Shown: positions 18,260 to 25,158 of the stretch, in pieces
Position numbering within the stretch: position 1 is the stretch's first letter
Layout: every line of letters starts with the position of its first letter
From: Caryophanales bacterium UBA784
GTDB taxonomy: Bacteria; Bacillota_I; Bacilli_A; RFN20; CAG-288
Assembly: GCA_002297045.1 (NCBI GenBank)
Contig: DBJE01000004.1
Span: forward strand, 68,619-132,618
Direction of reading: 5' to 3'
Length of the DNA: 64,000 nt
The notes under the pieces: generated by a model
What the model was told of the DNA's origin: nothing
The model's database searches: none
The model's input: only the letters and a program-made list of their open reading frames with translations
Made by a program: the position numbers and the translations under genes

Positions 18260-18288
18260 TTGAATTTAAAAGATTTCTCAATTATAAT
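18260..18288 (+). promoter_or_regulatory. Promoter of the BusR-like regulator gene
   Basis: -35 TTGAAT (18260-18265), 17-base spacer, -10 TATAAT (18283-18288). GGAGGAA follows at 18304-18310 just ahead of the ATG at 18318. BusR-type repressors often control their own region, but no operator dyad is clear here. Confidence 0.8.
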
Positions 18289-18317
18289 TGTCTTACAAGT
18301 TTTGGAGGAAACATTGT

Positions 18318-18968
18318 ATGGCTAAAGAAAGAACTACTCCCCGCTACATTAAGATCGCTCAGGACGTTTGCGGTAAGATTCTCACTGGCGAGTATCCGGA
18401 AGGAACACTCTTAAAAGGACGTTCCATTTTAGGTGCCGCCTATGGCGTCTCTCCGGAAACCGTCCGTAAGGCACTCAACATTCTTGAAAAGGACAAAGTT
18501 GTCTCTTCTAAGCGTGGTGTCGGTGTCTTTGTCGATTCCGTCCTTCATGCCCAGGAATTCGCAAACAAGTGGAAGGCTGAAACCCAGATTAAGGATAAAT
18601 ATGCCAATCTGGAAAAGCTCTTAATCGAGCAGAAGGAACTTCAGGAAAAAATCAATAACGCCATTGACGACAGGAAAGATTCCTTCACCTTCCAGACAAC
18701 CGAAGCCGTTAAGTTCTCCAGCGTTGAAATTCCGCAGAACAGCTGGATCAATGGCAAGACGGTCGGTGAAGTCTACTTCTGGAACTACACCGAAGCAACC
18801 ATCGTTGCCGTTGTCGGTGCCGATAATATCACCAAGCAGTCTGTCGGCCCTGACTTTGTTCTTCATGCCGGAGATAAGCTTATCTTCGTCGGCAAGGACA
18901 ATCTTACCTACGACCGTGTCTTATCCTTCCTCACCTATGGCGTCATCAACCAGGGTGAGAACGCTTAG
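18318..18968 (+). CDS. busR: GntR-type regulator with RCK_C (TrkA-C) domain, BusR-like
   Basis: 216 residues from the ATG at 18318 (ideal ribosome site). Residues 1-75 form a GntR winged helix (IAQDVCGKILTGEYPEGTLLKGRSILGAAYGVSPETVRKAL, then RGVGVFV), 80-118 a coiled coil, and about 135-216 an RCK_C domain (GKTVGEVYFWNYTEATIVAVVG...AGDKLIFVG). This architecture is that of BusR, a c-di-AMP-responsive repressor of osmolyte uptake in streptococci and lactococci. Its conserved Arg codons are CGT/CGC. No betaine transporter gene is adjacent, so the target is unknown; it has its own promoter and terminator. Family call good, ligand inferred. Confidence 0.85.
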   Translation: MAKERTTPRYIKIAQDVCGKILTGEYPEGTLLKGRSILGAAYGVSPETVRKALNILEKDKVVSSKRGVGVFVDSVLHAQEFANKWKAETQIKDKYANLEKLLIEQKELQEKINNAIDDRKDSFTFQTTEAVKFSSVEIPQNSWINGKTVGEVYFWNYTEATIVAVVGADNITKQSVGPDFVLHAGDKLIFVGKDNLTYDRVLSFLTYGVINQGENA

Positions 18969-18987
18969 GCAGATAGCAGTATTCTAA

Positions 18988-19017
18988 AGTCATCCTCCAA
19001 AAGAGGATGGCTTTTTT
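18988..19017 (+). terminator. Terminator after the BusR-like gene
   Basis: Hairpin CATCCTC-caaaa-GAGGATG followed by GC and six T. Confidence 0.85.
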
Positions 19018-19029
19018 GATTTTCTGAAA

Positions 19030-19752
19030 ATGAATAAAGTTTTCGTTCTGGTCATCTCAGTCCTTGCATTGACTACAGCATTGGTTCTTTTCCTCGTTAG
19101 AATCTTCCAAAAGAAGGAAGAAGAAGGGAAAGAGCATTTATCCTGGAAAGAAAGAAGGCGAAGAAATGCCCAAGAAGAAATCCGGAGAAAAGTGGCAGAG
19201 GCAGGACAAATGGGAGAAGAGTCCGTTGCCTGCCTCTGCGAAGAGATTTGCCGGGAATATGGAGGGGCTCTCTTCAATGATTTCTGCTTCGAAGATGAAA
19301 ACGGATATTCATCGGAAATCGACCACATTCTTGTCACCAGAGGCGGGATATTCGTCATCGAAACGAAGAATTGGAACGGAACAATATCCGGTGATCCATC
19401 CGATGAATTTATTACTTTCATGCATGCCGATGGAAAGCATGTGAAAAGGTATAGAAACCCGATTCTGCAGAACGAAAGCCATATCCGTCATCTAAAAAGA
19501 AGGCTATATCCTTCCACACAGGAGAGGATATCCATGGTTATTTTTGTTAAGGGAAATATAGAAAGGGAAAGCCAACAGCTATTCAATCTTTATAGTGCAA
19601 GATGGTTCCTTGCCAAAAAGGCAAATGAAGCACGTTATTCTTCCTCTTTTATCCATGAATGGCAAGAGAAGCTGTCAAATCTGCAAAGAACGTACGGAAT
19701 CGACCATAGGCGGCATAGGCAGGATATTGAAATCCACCAGCAAGACCAATAA
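19030..19752 (+). CDS. NERD-domain protein with N-terminal membrane anchor
   Basis: 240 residues. A membrane segment (VFVLVISVLALTTALVLFLV) and charged linker precede a NERD (nuclease-related) domain: SSEIDHILVTRGGIFVIETKNWNGTISG has the Asp and the E-x-K triad of the restriction-nuclease-like fold, and NPILQNESHIRHL matches the following helix. NERD proteins are thought to act on nucleic acid; no partner domain (helicase, topoisomerase zinc finger) is fused here. It has a basic C-terminus. It runs convergent to pyrG. Confidence 0.88.
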   Translation: MNKVFVLVISVLALTTALVLFLVRIFQKKEEEGKEHLSWKERRRRNAQEEIRRKVAEAGQMGEESVACLCEEICREYGGALFNDFCFEDENGYSSEIDHILVTRGGIFVIETKNWNGTISGDPSDEFITFMHADGKHVKRYRNPILQNESHIRHLKRRLYPSTQERISMVIFVKGNIERESQQLFNLYSARWFLAKKANEARYSSSFIHEWQEKLSNLQRTYGIDHRRHRQDIEIHQQDQ

Positions 19753-19754
19753 AA

Positions 19755-19775
19755 ATGCCGGCTTATAGCCGGCAT
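19755..19775. terminator. Bidirectional terminator between the NERD gene and pyrG
   Basis: Perfect palindrome ATGCCGGC-ttata-GCCGGCAT between two convergent genes, with five T on the minus-strand side serving pyrG. Confidence 0.8.
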
Positions 19776-19779
19776 ATCG

Positions 19780-21396
19780 CTAAGCTTTTTTCTTCCTCTT
19801 CTTGTACTCAATGGCAGCGGCGATAAGCCCCTTGAAGAGAGGATGGGGACGGTCAGGACGGGAGTTGAATTCCGGATGGGCCTGCGTGGCAACAAAGAAG
19901 GGATGGGAAGGAATTTCAATCCTTTCGACGATGCGCTGATCCGGAGAGAATCCGACTGGAATAAGACCATTCTTCCTGAAGGCTTCCCGATAATCGTTGT
20001 TAACTTCATAACGATGACGGTGACGTTCGCTGATATCCTCCTTACCATAGAGTTTGCAGGGAATCGAGCCTGGGACAAGATGGCAGGGATAGGCGCCAAG
20101 TCGCCTTGTCCCGCCAAGGTTTTTCACCTCATTCTGTTCCGGCCTTAAGGCGATAACCGGATGCCTTGTCGAAGAATCGAATTCGGTCGAGTTGGCATCG
20201 GCATAATGTAAGACGTCACGGGCAAACTCGATGATAGCCGTCTGCCTTCCTAGACAAATACCAAGGAAGGGAATCTTATTTTCCCGGGCGTACTTGATTG
20301 CCTCAAGCCTTCCTGGAATACCGCGGGAGCCAAAGCCTCCAGGGACAAGAAGACCGTCGGAATCCTTGAAAATGTCCGCAACCGTTTCCGGTGTAACCTG
20401 TTCCGACTCCACCCAGTCGATTTCCACTTTCTTGTTGTAGGACCATCCTGCCGCCTTTAGTGCCTCATTGACGGAAATATAAGCATCATGGAGAGCCCTA
20501 TATTTTCCGACCATGGTAATCTTTATCTTCTCTTTCGAGGACTTGATCTTCTTTACCCTTGCCTGCCATCCGGTAAGATTGGGATCGGGTGCCGGAATAT
20601 GGAGAGTCTCACAGACTGCCTGGGCAAAGTGTTCTTTCTCTAATTCGAGAGGAAGCTCATACACACTTTCAACGTTCAGATTAGGAAGGACATGCGATGG
20701 CTGGACATTGCAGAAAAGAGAAAGCTTTTCCGTGACATTGTCCGGAATAGGATATTCACTACGGCAGACAATGATATCCGGTTGGAGACCCATAGACTGA
20801 AGGGATTTTACTGCCCTCTGTGTCGGCTTAGTCTTCAATTCCTCGCTGGCATGGAGATAAGGAATCAGGGATACCATGACGATGCAGACGTTCTCACCAC
20901 CGATTTCGTGACGGAACTGACGGATAGCCTCAAAGAAAGGCTGGGATTCAATATCACCGATGGTGCCACCGATCTCCACTATCGTGATTCCGGTTTCATC
21001 CGTCTTGTAATTCCGGTGGAAGCGGGATTTGATTTCATTTGTCACATGGGGGATGACCTGGACGGTTCCTCCTCCGTAGTCGCCATGACGTTCCTTGGCC
21101 AAGACCGTCTCATAGATCTTTCCGGTCGTAACATTGGAATGCTTATCGAGCTTTTCATCGATGAAACGCTCATAATGGCCAAGATCCAAATCCGTCTCTG
21201 TTCCGTCGTCGGTAACAAAGACTTCCCCATGCTGGATAGGAGACATCGTTCCAGGATCCACATTTAAATAAGGATCGAATTTCTGCCTGGTCACTTTGTA
21301 GCCGCGGGCCTTAAGAAGACGTCCTAGGCTCGCCGCCGTGATTCCTTTTCCTAATCCAGAGATAACGCCACCTGTTACGAAAATATATTTTTCCAT
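19780..21396 (-). CDS. pyrG: CTP synthase
   Basis: 538 residues, full length. N-terminal synthetase domain begins KYIFVTGGVISGLGKGI, with DPYLNVDPGTMSPIQHGEVFVT and EIGGTIGDIES; C-terminal class I glutamine amidotransferase has PGGFGSRG, the nucleophile in GICLG[M]Q, and ANSTEFDSST then HPEF near the end. It makes CTP from UTP with glutamine. Three textbook Met positions are AGG: CLG[M]Q (20245-20247), IAL[M]PEQ, and GGT[M]RLG (20104-20106, followed by Arg CGA). The HRHRYEVN Args are CGT. It lies 17 bases after the CBS-domain gene, which probably shares its transcript. Confidence 0.98.
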   Translation of the reverse strand: MEKYIFVTGGVISGLGKGITAASLGRLLKARGYKVTRQKFDPYLNVDPGTMSPIQHGEVFVTDDGTETDLDLGHYERFIDEKLDKHSNVTTGKIYETVLAKERHGDYGGGTVQVIPHVTNEIKSRFHRNYKTDETGITIVEIGGTIGDIESQPFFEAIRQFRHEIGGENVCIVMVSLIPYLHASEELKTKPTQRAVKSLQSMGLQPDIIVCRSEYPIPDNVTEKLSLFCNVQPSHVLPNLNVESVYELPLELEKEHFAQAVCETLHIPAPDPNLTGWQARVKKIKSSKEKIKITMVGKYRALHDAYISVNEALKAAGWSYNKKVEIDWVESEQVTPETVADIFKDSDGLLVPGGFGSRGIPGRLEAIKYARENKIPFLGICLGRQTAIIEFARDVLHYADANSTEFDSSTRHPVIALRPEQNEVKNLGGTRRLGAYPCHLVPGSIPCKLYGKEDISERHRHRYEVNNDYREAFRKNGLIPVGFSPDQRIVERIEIPSHPFFVATQAHPEFNSRPDRPHPLFKGLIAAAIEYKKRKKKA

Positions 21397-21413
21397 AGAA
21401 CTTCGGTCCTTTC

Positions 21414-21815
21414 CTATTTTTTATTCTCGGCAAAGTAGAGGATAATGCTCTTCCGCGTAATGATTCCCATGAAGATTCCCTTTTCATCCAAGACCGGAAC
21501 AAAATTCTGATTGATGGCTAAGTGGAGAAGATCGTTCCTATCGGCATCGAATCGGATGGATTCAAGCCGTCTCCGGCAGGGAACAAGGGAAACAGGAACG
21601 TCTTCTGCCTTCTTATAATTCCTATCCCTTTGATCTTTCACAAACCAAAAAATGTCCCCTTCAGAAATTGTCCGAACATATTTTCCGTCTTTGGATAGAA
21701 GAGGGATGGCAGTGTAATGATGGTAGGAAAGCTTTTCGACGACCTGGCGGATCGAGGAAGAGTCTTCTGCGTAAGCAACCTGGCTTTTTGGAATCAGAAA
21801 AAACAGGATGTTCAT
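21414..21815 (-). CDS. cbpB: CBS-domain protein, CbpB-like
   Basis: 133 residues with two CBS motifs: IPKSQVAYAEDSSSIRQVVEKLSYHHYTAIPLLSKDGKYV and NDLLHLAINQNFVPVLDEKGIFMGIITR. The opening FLIPKSxVAY and the closing NQNFVPVLDE match the CbpB (YkuL) proteins of Firmicutes, which bind c-di-AMP and can act on the stringent-response enzyme. The ligand in this organism is inferred from family. It is the first gene of a unit with pyrG. FDAD[M]ND uses AGG where the family has Met or hydrophobic. Confidence 0.8.
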   Translation of the reverse strand: MNILFFLIPKSQVAYAEDSSSIRQVVEKLSYHHYTAIPLLSKDGKYVRTISEGDIFWFVKDQRDRNYKKAEDVPVSLVPCRRRLESIRFDADRNDLLHLAINQNFVPVLDEKGIFMGIITRKSIILYFAENKK

Positions 21816-21970
21816 AACTAGTCTATTATATCCAAAAAGAGGGCAAAATCTATCCGAAAATCAGACAGAAACCAAAGTTTGTTAAGATAATTTAACGCAA
21901 ATAAAAGAAGGGAAAGAGTTGAAATACACCACTTTCTTAGGTAAAATTCCGCTTTTTTCCTTTCCTGCCT

Positions 21971-22001
21971 TATAATAGATAAGGTATTTTCTGTAGGAGG
22001 A
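21971..22001 (+). promoter_or_regulatory. -10 element and ribosome site of metG
   Basis: TATAAT at 21971-21976 without a good -35 at normal spacing, then TAGGAGGA at about 21994-22001 seven bases before the ATG at 22009. I see no T-box or SAM riboswitch structure in the short leader. Confidence 0.6.
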
Positions 22002-22008
22002 CTCCAAC

Positions 22009-23619
22009 ATGGAAAAGAAAAAGAATTTTTATATTACTACACCGATTTATTACGCTTCCGGCAACATCCACATCGGACACACTTACTGCTGTGTCTGTGC
22101 GGATACGATAGCCCGCTATAAACGTCTAGCCGGCTATAACGTCCGCTTCAGGACAGGTTCTGACGAACATGGCCAGAAGATTCAGCAGAAAGCAGAAGCA
22201 GCAGGCCTTGAGCCGAAGGCCTACGTAGATAAAATCGCCCAGTCCTTCAAGGATGTCTGGAAAGCACTGGACATTTCCTATGATTGGTATGTCCGGACAA
22301 CGGATACCTACCATGTCGAACTAGTCCAGAAGGTCTTTACCGAACTACTGGAAAAAGGCGACATCTATCTTGGAGAATACAAGGGATGGTACTGCACTCC
22401 GGATGAGACCTTCTGGTCGGATAGCCAGGTTATCGTCGATGAAAAAGGCAACCATTTCTGTCCGGACTGCCATCGTCCCGTCCATAGGGACTCGGAAAAA
22501 GCCTACTTCCTCAACGTAAAGAAATTCGTCCCATGGCTTCTGGAATTCTATCAGACCCATCCCGATTTCTGTGCACAGGATAAAATCAACGAGAGGGTCA
22601 ATACCTTCATCAAGCCGGGCCTAGAGGATCTCTGCATCACCCGTACTTCCTTTAGCTGGGGTATTCCGACGAAAGAAGATCCTAAACATGTCATCTACGT
22701 CTGGATTGATGCCCTTCTTAACTATATTTCCGCATTAGGATATAAGACAGAAGACGACCATCTCTTTAAGACTTTCTGGGGAGATGACTGTGAAATTGTC
22801 CATCTAGTCGGACGGGACATTACCCGTTTCCATACGATTTACTGGCCAATCCTTCTTAAAGCACTGAATCTGCGGGAACCCGACAAGGTCATCGTCCATG
22901 GTCTTCTTTTAACCCGCTCTGGAGTCAAACTTTCCAAATCATTAGGGAATGCTCCTTCTCCTTATCCGCTTATTGAGCGCTATGGGATTGATTCTCTCCG
23001 TTATTACATGGTCCGGGAAATCGAATTCGGAAAAGACGGTACCTTTACTCCTCTTCAGTTTGTAGACCGCAGGAATGCGGATCTTGCCAACACCTACGGA
23101 AACCTTGTCAACCGTGCCCTATCGAGGATCAAGAAATACTTTGACGGAGTGATTCCCGTCTACAAGGAACCAGTCTCTGAATTGACCAAAAAGGTCTATG
23201 CAGACGTCAAGGAAAAGCTAAACCAGTACAAGATTTATAGGGACGGCCTTCAGATTACAGATGGAGCAGGAAAGGCAAGGGAGCTGATTGCCCTTGGCAA
23301 CAAATACTTCGATGATATCGCCCCATGGTCGCAGGCCAAAAAAGGAAACACGGAACTTCTTGCTGAATCCCTTTACTGTGCAGCGGAAATCATCCGTATC
23401 GGTTCCATCCTTCTTTCGCCGATAAGGCCAAGGAAGACAAAGGATGCCTTAAACCAGGAGAATGTTCCTGAGGAGCTACGCTCCCTTGCTTCCACTGAAA
23501 CAATCGGAAAGCTCTCCGGAATCAAACTGAACGAGACTTCTCCTCTCTTCCCCCGGCTAAAGAAGGAAGATGAAGTGAAGTTCTTGACCGAACTTATCGA
23601 TTCCAAGGAAGCAAAATAA
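22009..23619 (+). CDS. metG: Methionyl-tRNA synthetase
   Basis: 536 residues, class I. HIGH-type motif GNIHIGHT (about 18-25), zinc-type insert (CTPDE... and FCPDCHRPV), KMSKS as KLSKS (about 306-310), and anticodon-binding helices with NRALS[M]IKKYFDGVIP and APWSQAKK. AGG stands at family Met or hydrophobic positions: VRF[M]TGSDEHG, DR[M]NADLAN, LS[M]IKKYFDG, SPI[M]P[M]KTKDA; conserved Args are CGC/CGT/CGG. It charges tRNA-Met. In a code where AGG means Met it must either also charge the tRNA that reads AGG or another enzyme must, so its anticodon-binding domain is of special interest. The C-terminal tRNA-binding (EMAP-like) domain of longer MetRS is absent. Confidence 0.97.
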   Translation: MEKKKNFYITTPIYYASGNIHIGHTYCCVCADTIARYKRLAGYNVRFRTGSDEHGQKIQQKAEAAGLEPKAYVDKIAQSFKDVWKALDISYDWYVRTTDTYHVELVQKVFTELLEKGDIYLGEYKGWYCTPDETFWSDSQVIVDEKGNHFCPDCHRPVHRDSEKAYFLNVKKFVPWLLEFYQTHPDFCAQDKINERVNTFIKPGLEDLCITRTSFSWGIPTKEDPKHVIYVWIDALLNYISALGYKTEDDHLFKTFWGDDCEIVHLVGRDITRFHTIYWPILLKALNLREPDKVIVHGLLLTRSGVKLSKSLGNAPSPYPLIERYGIDSLRYYMVREIEFGKDGTFTPLQFVDRRNADLANTYGNLVNRALSRIKKYFDGVIPVYKEPVSELTKKVYADVKEKLNQYKIYRDGLQITDGAGKARELIALGNKYFDDIAPWSQAKKGNTELLAESLYCAAEIIRIGSILLSPIRPRKTKDALNQENVPEELRSLASTETIGKLSGIKLNETSPLFPRLKKEDEVKFLTELIDSKEAK

Positions 23620-23642
23620 CCGGAATCGTTCTCTTGCAGAAG

Positions 23643-23671
23643 AAAAGGGCTTTCTTTGCGGAAGCCCCTTT
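23643..23671. terminator. Bidirectional terminator between metG and the MBL hydrolase gene
   Basis: AAAAGGGGCTTCC-type arms (AAGGGCTT and AAGCCCCTT) around a short loop with T runs on both sides, between convergent genes. Confidence 0.7.
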
Positions 23672-24328
23672 TCATTTATTTTCGATTGATAACAAATATG
23701 GATTCGTCTTTTCCTCTCTTCCGAGATTCGTCCTTGACCCATGGCCTGGATAGATGACCAAAGTCGGTTTGAGGGAGAGAAGCTTCTTTAGGGAGGAAGC
23801 CATCTTGTCCGGCTGACTAGTCGGCCTATCCCTTCTGCCGATAGAACCGGCAAAGAGGGTGTCTCCGGTGAATAAGGCATTGTCATCTTCAAACAGGTAG
23901 CAAAGAGAACCCTTGGTATGGAAAGGGGTGGCAATAACCTTAGCAGTGTATTTTCCGATTTTTATCGCGTCACCGTCCTTTACGGGAATCGGATTGATAT
24001 TCCTTGATATCTTCTCGCCCCTCCTTGAACAGGCGTTCCTGCTCGGAGAAGAAAGAAGAGGAATATCCTCTTCGCTCCTATAGACAGGGATATCGTATTT
24101 CTTTTTATAATAGCTGAGGAGCTTAGGTATACCACGGATATGATCAAAATGGGCGTGCGTCAAAAGTATGGCAGCGACTTTTTCATAATGGCTGTCAATG
24201 TAATCCGTTATTGCCTTATTTGTCGAGCCTAAGTCAACAATAACACAAGGATCCCCGATTTTTCCAAGGACATAGGTGTTAGCGGAAAACTCTTTGGCAT
24301 CGGGTTCAGTTACAAAAATCTTTACCAT
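23672..24328 (-). CDS. Metallo-beta-lactamase fold hydrolase, GloB-like
   Basis: 218 residues from the ATG at 24328; an ATG 30 bases further upstream lies within the promoter and is rejected. The metal motif is THAHFDHIRG (HxHxDH), with further ligands in ATPFHTKGSLCYL, FTGDTLFAGSIGR and YPGHG. It matches the small hydroxyacylglutathione hydrolase-like proteins of Firmicutes (YqgX type), probably a thioester hydrolase. IGR[M]D[M]PTS and HGS[M]TNLG carry AGG codons at positions that are not Arg in relatives. Confidence 0.9.
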   Translation of the reverse strand: MVKIFVTEPDAKEFSANTYVLGKIGDPCVIVDLGSTNKAITDYIDSHYEKVAAILLTHAHFDHIRGIPKLLSYYKKKYDIPVYRSEEDIPLLSSPSRNACSRRGEKISRNINPIPVKDGDAIKIGKYTAKVIATPFHTKGSLCYLFEDDNALFTGDTLFAGSIGRRDRPTSQPDKMASSLKKLLSLKPTLVIYPGHGSRTNLGREEKTNPYLLSIENK

Positions 24329-24346
24329 GGTGCACCCCGGAATTCT

Positions 24347-24374
24347 ATTATAAAGCATTCCTATTCCTTCGCAA
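24347..24374 (-). promoter_or_regulatory. Promoter of the MBL hydrolase gene
   Basis: Minus strand: -35 TTGCGA (24369-24374), 16-base spacer, -10 TATAAT (24347-24352). It places the start of transcription below 24345, which supports the ATG at 24328. Confidence 0.75.
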
Positions 24375-24419
24375 ACGCTAAATATCTGCCCTAATCCACC
24401 GGATGCTAAGCACTACACT

Positions 24420-24447
24420 TTGAAAATAAGCCAAACATCGATATAAT
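24420..24447 (+). promoter_or_regulatory. Promoter of the TM2-SOR unit
   Basis: Plus strand: -35 TTGAAA (24420-24425), 16-base spacer, -10 TATAAT (24442-24447), divergent from the MBL hydrolase promoter. Confidence 0.75.
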
Positions 24448-24479
24448 ATTGTCGGAAATACAAAAAAGGTTTAACTAAA

Positions 24480-24725
24480 ATGAACGAAGAATACGCTATC
24501 AAAGAAAAGAAAGTCGATCCGTGGCTGATTGTCATCCTGTTTTTCTTCGGATGGTTAGGAATCGACAAATTCTATTATGCAAAGAGTTTCAAAGAAGCAT
24601 GGAAGTTCGCTTTAGTCAAACTTCTTTATACCTGCATTGTCATCGGAATCTTCTGGAACCTCTTTGATATCATCAAGGCCTTTCAGAACAAATACGAACT
24701 CGATGCACGGGAATATTTCCATTAA
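24480..24725 (+). CDS. TM2 domain membrane protein
   Basis: 81 residues with the TM2 pattern: first helix VILFFFGWLGIDKFYYAK, a short cytoplasmic turn, and second helix LLYTCIVIGIFWNLFDIIKAF. Such proteins are common small membrane proteins of unknown role. It is followed 22 bases later by the superoxide reductase gene. Confidence 0.88.
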   Translation: MNEEYAIKEKKVDPWLIVILFFFGWLGIDKFYYAKSFKEAWKFALVKLLYTCIVIGIFWNLFDIIKAFQNKYELDAREYFH

Positions 24726-24747
24726 ACCAGGAGGAAATATCTGAAGT

Positions 24748-25113
24748 ATGGAGGTCAAATTCTTAAAAAACAAAAAGACCAATGAGGTCACTCTCTCGCT
24801 CTTTGGAAATCCAAGCGATGAGGAAGTCGAATTAGTCGCCAACACGACTGATGCTGCCAAGGAGAAGCATGTACCTGTCTTCACCATCGAAGGAAATAAG
24901 GTCCATGTCCAGGTCGGTTCCGTCCTTCATCCTAGGACGGAAGCCCATCATATCGTCTTCATTGCCTTAGTGACTGACCAGAAGGCTGAGAGGAAATACC
25001 TCAATCCTACCGGAGAGCCGAAGGCTGACTTCGTCTTAGCCGATGGTGAGAAAGTCGAAAAAATCTACGAGTACTGCAACCTTCACGGCCTTTGGGTCGT
25101 TGAGGCTGATTAA
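24748..25113 (+). CDS. Superoxide reductase (neelaredoxin/desulfoferrodoxin C-terminal type)
   Basis: 121 residues with the class II superoxide reductase iron centre: KHVPVF and HP[M]TEAHHI supply His ligands and YEYCNLHGLW the Cys and final His. It reduces superoxide to hydrogen peroxide without making oxygen, fitting an anaerobic gut-type lifestyle. The N-terminal rubredoxin-like domain of desulfoferrodoxin is lacking. The Met of HPMTE, nearly invariant, is AGG (24934-24936). Ribosome site AGGAGG about ten bases upstream. Confidence 0.95.
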   Translation: MEVKFLKNKKTNEVTLSLFGNPSDEEVELVANTTDAAKEKHVPVFTIEGNKVHVQVGSVLHPRTEAHHIVFIALVTDQKAERKYLNPTGEPKADFVLADGEKVEKIYEYCNLHGLWVVEAD

Positions 25114-25127
25114 AACTTTCCGACGGA

Positions 25128-25157
25128 AAGGAGGGCACCCTTATCGGATGCCCTCCT
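25128..25157. terminator. Bidirectional terminator after the superoxide reductase gene
   Basis: Arms GGAGGGCA and TGCCCTCC with T runs on both outer sides, between convergent genes. Confidence 0.85.
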
Positions 25158-25158
25158 T

